Shown here: positions 49,326 to 59,249 of the stretch, one piece after another | Layout: every line of letters begins with the position of its first letter | Numbering within the stretch: position 1 is the stretch's first letter | The notes under the pieces: generated by a model | The model's input: only the letters and a program-made list of their open reading frames with translations | Database searches by the model: none | Told to the model about the DNA's origin: nothing | Made by a program: the position numbers and the translations under genes | Assembly: GCF_950295315.1 (NCBI RefSeq) | Contig: NC_080176.1 | Span: 36,295,263-36,359,262 of the forward strand | Source of the DNA: Erinaceus europaeus | Lineage: Eukaryota > Chordata > Mammalia > Eulipotyphla > Erinaceidae | Length of the DNA: 64,000 nt | Direction: 5' to 3'

Positions 49326-49689
49326 GTAACTTTTTTCATATACCCTGAAATAATTAAGTCAGTTATCATGTCAATTATCTGTTCTGTCTTCGTAGTAGGT
49401 TTTTGTTTTTCTTTAAAATTGTTGCTAGTACTACTTTTTAATGTCTTAAATAGGCAGCACATGTTGAAACTCTACCTTGAGTAAAATTTCCATGTGAATT
49501 TTAATTCATAAATAAGAATTATATCTTTGGCAAGCTTAAAAAGTCTACAAAAATTAATGCTTTATTGACATAAGTTAAAATTTTAAGAAATCTAAAATTT
49601 GCTGCATACATTTATTTCACAAGGTGAAACAATTCTTATTATGTGAAATTTTTAGTTGAAAAATTATACAATAAAGCTAAATCAGATTT

Positions 49690-49825
49690 TTATTTTATTA
49701 TATATTTTTTTTCCCAAAACACTGCTCAGTTCTGGCTAACAGTAGTACGGAGGTCGAACCTGGCACCTTTGGTGCCTCAGGCATGAAAGTCGTCTTGCAT
49801 AACCATTATGGTCTCCCAGCCCTGA
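49690..49825 (-). repeat. SINE C
   Basis: AAAACACTGCTCAGTTCTGG and TTGCATAACCATTATGG. Confidence 0.8.
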
Positions 49826-50604
49826 ATTAAATTTTTTAGAAGTTGCATTTTTTTGTGATTCATTTGTGATTTACTATTGTTATTACATTTACAGACTTTC
49901 CATTGAGGAACTAAACTATTTCACTCAATCTCAAACCTGTCACTGTACTAGAGAAGTAGAATAGATTTTTTTAATTCTGAACAAAACAGTTAAGCTATAC
50001 TTGTCTAATGGGTTTTAATATTTTTAAATGCAGTTTTGGCAGTCTAAGGAAACTCATTTCAACTGTTGTTTTAAAAAAAGGAGCTTTAGGTTAAAGGGTG
50101 CTCATAACTAGATTTCTGGTTCTTTAATTATTTTCCAAATGCTGTACCAGATGTCCTTTTTTGTCTGGCTAGCTCTTCTTCCTCATAGACTTGAATTTAA
50201 ACATAATGGTCTTCAGACCACCTCTGTCATCCTCGAATAAGTCAGCTTCTGCTGTGTGTGCTTTTCATGCTCCAATTTTTTTATTGTGAGGACTTTGTTG
50301 TAATTACCGTTTTATTTGTTGTAATTTTTTTATTATCTCCCTCTAGTTGACTCTGTACTTTTTTAAAAAAGTGACATTATCTTGATCATTTACATATTTA
50401 CAGCACAAAATACATTACAAATGTTCAGCAAAACTACTGAATGAAAATATATAAATTTGAGGAAGTCTTTTTGATAGATATCTAACAACTGAGCATACTT
50501 GTTAATTTAGTGTTTTTTTAATTTAGTAAGTCTTAATTACAAATGAAATCTTGTCATTATCTCTATGAATAAAACTGGAATAAAAAAATCATATTCTTCT
50601 CAGG

Positions 50605-50852
50605 CCTTTTTTTTTCCCCTTTTGTTGCCCTTGTTCATCGTCATTGTTATTATTGTTGTCATTGTTGTTGGATAGGACCGAGAAACTGGGAAGACAGAGA
50701 AGGGGAGAGAAAGACACCTACAGACCTGCTTCACTGCTTGTAAAGCAACCCTCCTGCAGTTGGGGAGCCAGTGGCTCAAACCGGGATCCTTTGAGGTCCT
50801 TGTGCTTTGCAGCTTGCGCACTTAACCCACTGTGCCACCGCCTGGCTCCCCT
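50605..50852 (-). repeat. SINE A
   Basis: TTTTGTTGCCCTTGTTC tail complement and CTGTGCCACCGCCTGGCTCC head. Confidence 0.88.
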
Positions 50853-50879
50853 TTTTCTTTTATCTTAAATTGATTTCTA

Positions 50880-51370
50880 TTGAGAATTTTTTTTTATAAA
50901 AGCATTGTTTAGAGGTATAATTTCACATCACCCAAAAACATATGCTCACCCACTTCACCCACAACTAAAATGCCCTCCCTTCCCTTTTCTTCCCCTATAG
51001 TGTGGGTGCCCTGCCTGTCCCCTGTAAGTCCTCCTCTTTCTCCCTAACTGTCCCCAGATCATCAGACTTGAATCAAGGGTGATATATGTTTCTCTACAAC
51101 TGTGTCTTAACTGTTTCCTAAATCACATAAGTGACTAAGATCATCCAGTATTTTGTATTTATCCTATCTGCTTTGCTTAACATGCTGTCCTCCTGTTCCA
51201 TCCACGTTGTAGCAGAGGGCAAGATTTCATCTTTTCTTTAAGCTGAGTCGCATTCCATAGTGCATATATACCACAAGTTTCTTACCCACCCATCTGTTAG
51301 TGGGTACTTCAGCAGATTCCAAATCTTGGCTGTTGTAAATAACACTGCAGCGCCTTTCAATGCTTACATG
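50880..51370 (-). mobile_element. Old L1 3'-end fragment
   Basis: It differs from the younger L1s but keeps the ORF2-end landmarks: CATTCCATAGTGCATATATA, CCATCTGTTAGTGGGTAC and TTGGCTGTTGTAAATAACAC. Confidence 0.75.
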
Positions 51371-51535
51371 TGTGCTTACTCTTTTTTTTTTTTTCCATTT
51401 TACTGTTCATAACTGCTGAAATTACATTTTCCTGTGAAATTAAGGTATTTTTCCTTTCTCTGAGAAGAGCAATGGAATACAACTGGTAGAAACAGAAATT
51501 AAAATATTTTCTCATGTCCATTTAATATAAGCTAA

Positions 51536-52089
51536 TGTCGTTTTGCGCTCTGGGGAAGGAGAGAGGAGGTCCGGGGCGAAGAGGGAACACAAATTTTTAT
51601 TTGTGCTGGCACCTCAGAGTTGGGTGCGAGAGAAACAGGTTGGGCAACGTGGAGGTAGCTAAAATGGCCGCCTCACACAGTAACCTTTCCTGCGTCTAAA
51701 CACCAAAGTGAAACGCCAGCAAGAGAGGTGAAGCGCTGGCAAAAGAGGTAAAGCGCTGGCGAAAGAGGTGAAGCAGCGGCAAGAGAGGTGAAGCGCTAGC
51801 AAGAGAGAGAGTTGTGGAAGAAGAAGGGCTTTTATAGGAGCAGCTTTCACGAGAATGGGAAGGGGGAGGAGTAACCATAGCACTCCAGGATAGGATAATA
51901 ACTCTCGTGAGAATGGGAGGGGGGAGGAGTAACCAAAGCACTCCAAATATCGCGGGGAAATAGACAGTGCCCTGAGGGCCCAACATGGCGGAACAGGCAC
52001 TCTGAGAATGTCCCAACTCTCACAGGAACTAGCAGTAGCCTGAGGGGACAACATGGCAGATGTGACTGCATCTGCACAATTTCCCAGCA
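51536..52089 (-). repeat. ERV 3' LTR (554 bp)
   Basis: It has TG...CA ends. On the minus strand a TATAAAAG box lies near 51836-51827 and the AATAAA poly(A) signal at 51601-51596. Between them are four full 20-bp tandem units plus a degenerate fifth (51715-51814). The polypurine tract abuts the 52089 end. Confidence 0.93.
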
Positions 52090-52102
52090 TCTCCCCCTTT
52101 TA
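52090..52102 (-). promoter_or_regulatory. ERV polypurine tract
   Basis: The minus strand reads TAAAAGGGGGAGA directly before the 3' LTR. This is the plus-strand DNA primer site of a retrovirus. Confidence 0.85.
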
Positions 52103-53381
52103 TATAATGGCCAGGGCAACAGTCTGTAAAGTCTATGAACTACTCAGGGTCAGTCTATGAAAAACCAGCAACGTGAAGGGAAGGAAGCTGCTGTAAAATT
52201 GTCTAAAGTGTCCAAAGGGTATAACAGCAAGTCCAATAGAACTCTCAGTCCAAAGTAGGCGACTAGGGGGAGAAATGGCAGGGGATGAAACGCTGCATGA
52301 GGAAGGTCACCCTCTGGAATTCCACTTTTCTGTAGAGAGTGAGCTGGAACCGCCAAAACGTGACAAGCAAAGCAGAAGCGGTAAAGGTAGACAGGCAGTA
52401 AAAAAGTTCTGTCCTTGGAGTCTGTGACTCAGGTTCTTCAGATCGTGTCAGGTGACATCTAGGGTTTGGGGGGTGTGTGCCACTGTAGTTGTGCCATCTA
52501 GTGGGTGATATCAGGGTGTGCAGGGGTTCAGATGGTTTTTTCCGGGATTCCTGTGGAAGAAACACAAACAGTCTGCTTCTCGTGGTTAGCAGGGTATCTG
52601 ATTTGAATTTTTTATAGAAAAAGAGGTTTGGTGCCTTAGCCAACTGAGTATTAGAGGATGTATCTTTCCTATTTATTTATTATTATTATTATTATTTGTC
52701 ATGGTAATCAGCCGTTATCTGGAAGGTACTGGGTGATTAATGGGGAAAAAGAACTATCTTTTAACAAAGACTCTAAGATGTAGGGAAGCGGGAACTTATC
52801 TTTTTCTTTTTTTTTTTGTATTTATTTATTTATTGCCTTTTGTTGCCCTTGTTGTTTTATTGTTGTAATTATATTGTTGTTATTGATGTTGTGGTTGTTG
52901 GATAGGACAGAGAGAAATCGAGAGAGGAAGGGAAGACAGAGAGGAGGAGAGAAAGAGACACACCTGCAGACCTGCTTCACCGATTGTGAAGAAACCCCCT
53001 GCAGGTGGGGAGCGAGGGGCCTGAACCGGGATCTTTATGTCAGTCTTTGCACTTTGCACCATATGTGCTTAACCTGCTGTGCTACCGCCCGGCTCCCAGG
53101 AACTTATCTTTTAACAAAGACTCTATGGCCATGCCAATAACAACCTTGAGGGCACATGTGGCTCCCCACATGTCCCCCTATCTTATATCATGTTTTGATG
53201 TTTTGGCGGACTTTGTTTTGTGGCAGGGTGCACTGTGCCTGTCTTAGTTTGGGGATCAGCCTTCCTTCTTACCCATCATTGGAACACCTGGTCATTTTTT
53301 GCCCAGTAGTACCAGGTGCCCTGTCTTAGGTTGACTGGATAGCGCTAGTTTCCCCTTACCCGTCATTGGCTAGCCAGCCCT
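52103..53381 (-). other. ERV 3' internal region between env remnant and polypurine tract
   Basis: No coding match is recognised. It contains the SINE A at 52806-53098 and a duplicated TCTTTTAACAAAGACTCTA block (near 52757 and again near 53107) on both sides of that SINE. Confidence 0.6.
52806..53098 (-). repeat. SINE A inside the ERV
   Basis: CCTTTTGTTGCCCTTGTTG tail complement to CTGTGCTACCGCCCGGCTCC head. GGAACTTATCTTTT occurs on both sides (about 52789 and 53099), its target duplication, so it post-dates the provirus. Confidence 0.92.
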
Positions 53382-53648
53382 CTACATGGTGGACATTCTG
53401 ATGGAGGGGGGCAAATCCTCTGCAGCAACTCCATATTCTGCCATGTCCAGCCTATGATAGTGAGCTTGTATATGTTGCATCTTTATGGCATCAGTCTGTT
53501 GCTGCAAAAAGGCCATGAGCTTGTTAAGAATTATAAGACCTACTGTGAGCAGAAGAAGTAAAACAAGCAAGGGTCCCACAACTAAGGGTAGACAGGTAAG
53601 GAAGGGGGAATGTATCCATTGGTATGAAGAGGTGGGATCATATCTCAA
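53382..53648 (-). pseudogene. env: ERV env transmembrane-subunit C-terminus, gamma-type
   Basis: The frame has a strongly hydrophobic membrane span (VVGPLLVLLLLLTVGLIIL) followed by a short tail with a YHRL motif. The layout and residues resemble the TM end of gammaretrovirus and type-D envelopes more than classical betaretrovirus TM. The ectodomain, fusion peptide and surface subunit are not visible upstream. It is too short to act in entry. Confidence 0.65.
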
Positions 53649-54174
53649 GTCTAAGGGAAGCAGTCAGTGGATGTGATGTCCAGGGGAACAGACATTTGTC
53701 TTTGGGGGTAGTAAAGGATGTCTGTGGCATGGGTGATGTTATAAAGGGAAACATCTTTAAATTGTTGGCTGACAAAGGCAGGCCTATGGTGGCAAGACAA
53801 GATACACCAGTTAAGTGTACAAGAATATGTGAATGTTGTTAATTCACATAGGTTGAATATGGAGGAACTTCTTACAGTTTAATACCTTACCATATGAACA
53901 GATGATTCTTCATATGAAGGCTTGATAGCTGTAATCACTTACTTGTGAAAAAATAAAACTTGTAACAAGTTAGAGGTTCACTATAATTGATACCTCGATA
54001 ATTATAATTGGTTTAAATATCTTTATGATTTTGTTTGAAGGTCATCTAATGTTACCTCTCGTAGCAAGTCTCTACAGCAGGATTTTCAGACCAATTTTGG
54101 TTAAAATATATATTTTGAATTTTTTTTAACCATTTTTACTTTGGACTATAAACAGACTCAGGTTACTTAGAGAG
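53649..54174 (-). other. ERV internal region between RT and env remnants
   Basis: No pol or env domain is recognised here. It probably includes the scar of the deletion that removed the rest of pol and most of env. Confidence 0.5.
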
Positions 54175-54696
54175 TTAACGCATGTTAGTGACAATGGTTT
54201 TAACATTTAGAGTACTCTGAGCAAATGGGTCATACAAAAATTTTTGGTCATTCAACACACTCACAAAACACAACTGGCCAGTCATAGCATAAGACATTCT
54301 AGGACTACTGGCCATGCCCTGGGGCAGCACCACCCATTCAAATCTATCGGCAGGACTGGCATTAATAGAAGGAACAGAGAAGGCAAAACATTTACAATCT
54401 TGCGGATGCAAGGGAATAGAGAAAAAACAATCTTGTATATCAATAGCTATGATTGGAATTCCCGTGGGAATTGCAGAAGCAAGAGGCAAACCCCTTTGGG
54501 GGGAGCCCCAGACCTGCATGGTTTTATTTACCGCATGGAGATCTTGGAGGTGCCATTTTCCCGAGCGCTTTTTAATCACGAAGACAGGAGTATTCCATGG
54601 GCTTCGAGAATGACGAATGTGTCCCAAGGACAACTGCTCTCGGACGAGCTCTTTTAAAATTTCTAGCTTATCCCTAGGCAGAGGCCACTGTTCCAC
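54175..54696 (-). pseudogene. pol: ERV reverse transcriptase N-terminal part, truncated
   Basis: Fingers and early palm of a class II RT are readable: [17 protein letters not shown], then motif A as [13 protein letters not shown] with the first catalytic Asp (about residue 86 of this frame), then motif B as [10 protein letters not shown]. The expected YxDD box does not follow. After the SSP at about 54300 the sequence no longer resembles RT. The frame differs from protease. A residue also seems missing in the KWHLQDL segment. Loss of YxDD, RNase H and integrase makes it non-functional. Confidence 0.88.
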
Positions 54697-54755
54697 CCAG
54701 ACAGGCTCGTTAGAAAGCCAATCTAAGCAGGGAGTTTGGTTACGAACAGTGGCAG

Positions 54756-55169
54756 TTAGTATTGATTAGATCTGGTCTTGCAGGAGCGGGTGTTACACTC
54801 TGCAGAGGCATCTATGGATATCCTAACATCAAGACATTCTAGAAGATCTCTGCCCAATAGGTTGGTGCTAATATCAGCTACCAATGGGTGGAAGTGTCCA
54901 GTAGAACCTTCTGGGTCTTCCCACATGAGAGAGTCTCGTGTGAGAAAAGATTGGGTCACCCCTCCAACCCCCTGTATCCGGGGTCCCGGGAGGAGCTCCC
55001 AATTTTGGGGAACCTCTGCTTGCCTTAAAATCGTCTTTTCTGCTCCTGTGTCAATCAAAAATTTTAGAGGAATATTGCCAATCTTTACTGTCATAGTAGG
55101 GTGACCTCGTTCTAAAACAGGAGTGGTCCACAAAATCTCAGGTCCCAAATTTGTACTATTCAGGGGCAT
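54756..55169 (-). pseudogene. pro: ERV protease (retropepsin) remnant
   Basis: It encodes an aspartic protease half-domain with the catalytic motif FLIDTGAEKTIL and the C-terminal LLGRDLL motif typical of retropepsins. The stretch is open from before 55169 and continuous in frame with the second zinc knuckle upstream. It ends at a stop at 54756. I see no dUTPase domain between nucleocapsid and protease, although betaretroviruses often have one. The active-site residues are intact, but gag upstream is broken. Confidence 0.9.
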
Positions 55170-55193
55170 GCCATCTCTATGAAATTTGGACCA

Positions 55194-55415
55194 ACAATCT
55201 CTCTTCCAATGAAAACCCTTCCAACATCTGGGACAAAGTGTTCATGGCTTCTGGCTCCCTGACTGAAGGCGGGGTTGCCCTGACTGGAGGTGTGGTTGCT
55301 CTAACTGGAGGCGGGGTTTCCCTGACTGGAGGCGGGGTTGCCCTGACTGGAGGCGCGGTCGCAGCTTATCTGGACATTGGTTACGCCAATGCCCTTGGCG
55401 ACCGCACTGAAAGCA
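55194..55415 (-). pseudogene. gag: ERV nucleocapsid with two zinc knuckles and an expanded linker
   Basis: Two CX2CX4HX4C knuckles are visible on the minus strand: CFQCGRQGHWRNQC (55415-55374) and CPRCWKGFHWKRDC (55235-55194). This is the RNA-binding layout of retroviral nucleocapsids. The linker between them is made of five 7-residue repeats. An in-frame TGA (55244-55242) lies between linker and second knuckle. Both knuckles and the downstream protease share one frame. Confidence 0.9.
55257..55361 (-). repeat. Five 21-bp units in the nucleocapsid linker
   Basis: Units start at 55257, 55278, 55299, 55320 and 55341. On the minus strand they encode variants of RLQSGQP. Each is exactly seven codons, so expansion preserves the frame. 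Confidence 0.95.
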
Positions 55416-56300
55416 GGCCCTGTTTTGATTACGTGGGGTAACTGCATAAACCTGTGTCGTAGCGGGTGCCCCATAAGAGCTTGATGTAAGTTCCTATGTC
55501 GCTAAAATCCAATTATCTGTGTGTAGGTGTTTAAGACTAAGGCATGCCTGACGGAATTGTTGTATCATGCCATCCCAGACAATAGAACACAGGAGGAGAG
55601 AGCGGACTTCAGGATTATAAATCTTTCTCTCTAAGGTTGCCCTCACCCTTGAGATAAAGTTCGCTAATGATTCATCAGTGCCTTGGCGAAGAGAGTTAAT
55701 GGGGACTGATGATTCTACTGTGGTTGGGGTTACCCTTTCCCATGCTTCTGTTGCGCAGATGCGTACCTGTTCAAAATAACCAGTTGGAAACTTGGCTTCT
55801 GTCTGCTGAGTTCCAGATTCAAACTTTCCTGCTCCAAACAAAGCATTCTATCTGTTTGTTACTATTTTCCTGCGATTGTCTAGAGCATTCATCATGGAAG
55901 CATGCCTTCCATTGCAGGTAGAGGGGGTCTGGGAGTGCAGCACAAGCCAGGTCTTTCCAGTCCTGGGGGGTGTTAAGGTGCTGGTAAAAACTACTTAAAA
56001 TGGACTTGGTCCATGGAGCATGAATGCATCCTCCTTCAGGGCTTGTCTGAGTTCTCTGAGCTCTTTCGAGGAGTATTGATGCCACACCTGAGGGTTTTGC
56101 CTATTGGGGGCCACATTTACCAGGAAGGTGTGGACTTGGTTTGATGATGCGGGGGAGAGAGTCACAGAAGTGGAAGCTGCCATAGTGGCTGCAGGGGAAA
56201 CTGAACACGTATCTACGGGGACGGAGCTCTCGGGGTGGACTGCAAATGGCTTAAGGTCTCTAAATGCTGAAAAGATATCCTTTAACTCTCGTATCTCAGC

Positions 56301-56414
56301 CACAAGGTCTCTTAATGATGAGGTATCAGCAGGGGGAGGAGTCAAAGAAGCAGAAGCCACAAGGTCTCTTAATGATGAGGTATCAGCAGGAGGAGGAGTC
56401 AAAGAAGCAGAAGC
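56301..56414 (-). repeat. 57-bp in-frame tandem duplication within gag
   Basis: Units 56301-56357 and 56358-56414 are nearly identical and encode a 19-residue ASLTPPPADTSSLRDLV-type segment twice. The length is a multiple of three, so the frame is kept. Confidence 0.9.
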
Positions 56415-56469
56415 CTCAGGGGAAGCCGAAACCGGGGCAGTGGGAGGAGGAGTCAGAGAAACGGCCAAA

Positions 56470-56590
56470 CACATGTCTGTAGTGACAGCTGGGGGGCGAG
56501 GTCAAAGGAGGAGCAGCTGAACACATGTCTGCGGGGACAGCTGGGGGCAGGGTCAAAGGAGGAGCGGCCAAACACGTGTCTGTGGGGACG
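56470..56590 (-). repeat. Tandem repeat of about 52 bp at the 5' end of gag
   Basis: Similar units begin at 56470, 56522 and 56573, each with a CACRTGTCTG start. The unit length is not a multiple of three, so it would disturb a reading frame. Confidence 0.7.
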
Positions 56591-56879
56591 GAAATTTTGG
56601 GGCTAACTGCAGATCACTTAGGGTGTTTAAGCTTTGAGCACATATGCTTTAACTCTCGTATCTCAGCCTCAAGGTCGCTTAACCTTGTGGCAGAACACCT
56701 TGTACATATCTTATAAGTAGCAAATATAGCCATGAAAACCCCATGCGAAAATTAAAGCATCTCTGAGATCGAAATCCTGTCCCAGGAGAGAAGGATATAA
56801 TGTCTGGGACACCTCCTTGTAAAATGGAAAAAATTCCATGGTGGGGGGAAACTCAGGGCCGCAGAGTCAGGCGGCTGCC

Positions 56880-56890
56880 ACTTACCTGTG
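56880..56890 (-). promoter_or_regulatory. ERV leader splice donor
   Basis: The minus strand reads CACAG|GTAAG about 45 bases downstream of the primer site. This is the expected place for the donor that makes spliced env RNA. Confidence 0.5.
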
Positions 56891-56930
56891 TCTGGGCGGC
56901 TTTTCTGGACCTCAGGCCGGGCGTGAGTGT

Positions 56931-56948
56931 GGGACACGTCGGGCGCCA
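56931..56948 (-). promoter_or_regulatory. ERV primer-binding site, tRNA-Lys type
   Basis: The minus strand reads TGGCGCCCGACGTGTCCC two bases inside the 5' LTR. The first eight bases are the shared 3' end of Lys-tRNA primer sites. The remainder resembles the Lys1,2 form with mismatches. Confidence 0.75.
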
Positions 56949-56950
56949 GG

Positions 56951-57565
56951 TGTCATTTGGCGCCGTGGAGAGGAGAGAGGGGTGGTCCAGGGCGAAGAGG
57001 GAACACAAATCTTTATTTGTGCTGGCACCTCAGAGTTGGGTGCAAGAGAAACAGGTTGGGCCACATGGAGGTAGCGAAAATGGCCGCCTCACACAGTAAC
57101 CTTTTCTGTGTCTAAACACCAAAGTGAAACGCCAGCAAGAGAGGTGAAGCACCAGCAAAAGAGGTGAAGCGCCAGCAAGAGAGGTGAAGTGCTGGCAAGA
57201 GAGGTGAAGTGCTGGCAAGAGAGGTGAAGCACTGGCAAGAGAGGTGAAGCACCGGCAAGAGAGGTGAAGCACAGGCAAGAGAGAGAGGTGCGGAAGAAGA
57301 AGGGCTTTTATAGGAGCAGCTTTCATGAGAATGGGAAGGGGGAGGAGTAACCATAGCACTCCAGGATAGGATAATAACTCTCGTGAGAATGGGAGGGGGA
57401 AGGAGTAACCAAAGCACTCCAAATATCGCGGGGAAATAGACAATGCCCTGAGGGCACAACATGGCGGAACAGGCACTCTGAGAATGTCCCAATTCTCGCG
57501 GGAACTAACAGTAGCCTGAGGGGACAACATGGCAGATGTGACTGCATCTGCGCAATTTCCCAGCA
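56951..57565 (-). repeat. ERV 5' LTR (615 bp)
   Basis: It has the same plan as the 3' LTR, with the TATAAAAG box near 57312-57303 and the poly(A) signal at 57017-57012. It is 61 bases longer, because the 20-bp tandem tract (57131-57290) has seven full units plus a degenerate eighth. Confidence 0.93.
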
Positions 57566-57571
57566 AGCTAA

Positions 57572-57745
57572 CAGGGATATAATTCCACATCTTTCCTACC
57601 ACCAGAGTTCTATGTCCCCATTCCCCCCATTGGAAACTACAGTAGTTCTCCCAAGATCACAGATAATGCATTTGACTATTATTTCTATATCTATTTTTTT
57701 CCCTATGGTCCTGCCTTCTTTTCCTTTCTAAATCATATACTACTT
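57572..57745 (-). mobile_element. Repeat F fragment next to the ERV
   Basis: CACATCTTTCCTACCACCAG and CATTGGAAACTACAGTAG match the F 3' region. The ERV right target duplication is directly adjacent. Confidence 0.6.
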
Positions 57746-58487
57746 TTTTTTTAGGTTTTTTTTTTTAATTAGAGATATAATATTGATTTACAAAACTACA
57801 TGATAACAGAGGTACAACTCCTCACCATTCCCACTACCAGAATTCTGTATCCCCATTCCCTTCATTGCAAGCTACAGCAATTCTCCCAAGGTTTCAGATA
57901 CAGGTCTACTATTATTTCTACAACTATCTGTCTATATTTGTATATATTTGGCCTTTTTTTAAATGTGTAAGTCCCATCTTCTCTTCCAAGTCACACATCA
58001 ACCTTTTATTATATCCTTCCCTCTTTCCTCCTCTCCCTCTCTAGTTCTTGATGGAATTAGAGTTCAGAGGCCTCTGATCATCTTCCCCCTATCATTTTCA
58101 CCTGTACAGAGAGTATAGACCAAAAGTTCTTTTTGGGGTGCAGAAGGTGAGAATTCTGGCTTCTGTAACTTCTTCTCTGCATGACATGGGCGTTGGCAGG
58201 TTAGTTCATACCTACAGCCTATTTCTCTCTCCCTCTCTGCCTCTCTCCCTGTCATTCTCTCCCTCTTTCCTAGTGGGGTAGGGCTCTGAAGCACTGAGGT
58301 TCCAGGACATATTGGTGAGGTCATCTGCCCAGGGAAGTCAGGATGGAATCATCATGATAGCATCTGTAGCTTGGTGGCTGAAAGACAGCAAGATACAAAG
58401 TGGGACAAAATGATTAATTAACAGGAAACAAAAAGTAGAAGTAGAGCAGATAAGAATAGAAATCTTAGGATAGAAAGAAGCTAGGAG

Positions 58488-58650
58488 GGCGGAGGGTAGA
58501 TAGCATAATGGTTATGCAAACAGACTCTCATGCCTGAGACTCCAATGTCCCAGGTTCAATCCCCCGCACCACCACAAGCCAGAACTGAACAGTGTTCTGG
58601 TAAAAATAAAAATAATAATAATAAAATTGTTTTTTAAAAAAAGGACTATG
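58488..58650 (+). repeat. SINE C inside repeat F
   Basis: GGAGGGTAGATAGCATAATG head, CAATCCCCCGCACCACCAC box and an AAT tail. Confidence 0.88.
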
Positions 58651-58770
58651 CACAAGGCCTCAGATTCAAGCCCCCAGCCACCACATGGGAGCAATTTCAC
58701 AGAGGATGTCATAAAATTGTTCTCTGTCTCTTAAAAAAAGAAAGAAAGAAAGAAAGAAAGAAGCTAGGAA
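58651..58770 (+). repeat. SINE D/B remnant with (GAAA)n tail
   Basis: CAGATTCAAGCCCCCAGCC box, a CTCTGTCTCTT stretch and a GAAA run (58739-58763). Confidence 0.55.
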
Positions 58771-58992
58771 GTCCATTCTAGGCATGTTCATGGGGCCCAC
58801 GACTATTGTAGTTTTGCTAGCCTTTGATAGCTAACATGGAATTGAACAAAAATATTGTCTGAGAAGATGGTGTCAGAATAGAGAAAGGGGCTAGAAAGTT
58901 AGGGATTAGGGAGAGAGTAGCTCCCATTCTTGAAAAAAGTCTGAATAAAATTAACTATTTATCTCATCCACCTGATCCCAGGGCTTGCCCCT

Positions 58993-59098
58993 CATCTCTC
59001 TCTCTCTCTCTTCGTCTTCTCTCTCTCTCTCTCTGTTTCTCTCTCTCTCTGCTTCTCTCTCTCTGTTTCTCTCTCTCTCTTTTTCTCTCTCTCTCTGT
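58993..59098 (+). repeat. (CT)n-rich simple repeat
   Basis: Imperfect CT tract broken by regular TGTTT, TGCTT and TTTTT interruptions. Confidence 0.95.
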
Positions 59099-59249
59099 CA
59101 ATATAAGAGCCTGTGTAACCTTTCAGCCCCTATTGGTCTGAGCTTGCAGGAACATTGCAGGCTGCACTCACTTCAGGACCAGTCTTACTTAACTGGCAGG
59201 GCAGTCCCCACAATTGCTGCTTTATGGAGTCACACGTAGCACTTCTAAG

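Larger units (their letters stand above)
55494..56839 (-). pseudogene. gag: ERV gag remnant (N-terminal region and capsid)
   Basis: Gag is the structural polyprotein. A candidate start is the ATG at 56839 in a good context, but that frame stops after about 43 codons. A long Pro/Ser/Thr-rich and repeat-bearing section follows at 56474-55995, in the same frame as the later capsid piece. Capsid sequence continues in a shifted frame at 56085-55819. The piece at 55841-55494 carries the major homology region, seen as RQGTDESLANFISRV, and ends at a stop at 55494. At least one frameshift and several stops break it, so no intact Gag can be made. The N-terminal region shows no obvious myristoylation signal. 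Confidence 0.85.
51536..57565 (-). mobile_element. Class II (ERVK/betaretrovirus-like) provirus, defective, antisense in RBBP8 intron 4
   Basis: The structure, read on the minus strand, is 5' LTR (57565-56951), primer site, gag, protease, partial RT, env-TM remnant, polypurine tract and 3' LTR (52089-51536). AGCTAA flanks it on both sides (51530-51535 and 57566-57571), a 6-bp target duplication typical of betaretrovirus-like integrases. By hand comparison the last 270 bases of the LTRs differ at about nine sites, many of them CpG, so the insertion is not very recent. Most of pol (end of RT, RNase H, integrase) and the env surface subunit are missing, and a SINE A sits between env and the 3' LTR. 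It cannot encode a virus. The class is inferred from protease/RT similarity, target-site length and Lys-type primer site. Confidence 0.92.
57760..59240 (-). mobile_element. Repeat F long copy, interrupted by SINEs and a CT tract
   Basis: Landmarks run from TTGATTTACAAAACTACATG to GCAGGCTGCACTCACTTCAG. A SINE C/D pair sits at 58488-58770, and GAAAGAAGCTAGGA is present on both sides of it. A (CT)n tract lies at 58993-59098. Confidence 0.7.

Noticed and set aside
51659..52119. Ser/Leu-rich repeated open frames in the LTRs (also 57030-57602)
   Set aside because: They are translations of the 20-bp LTR repeats. They overlap in several frames and end at the LTR edge.
55257..55361. CRISPR-like array
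   Set aside because: The units are directly adjacent 21-mers with no spacers, inside a retroviral frame.
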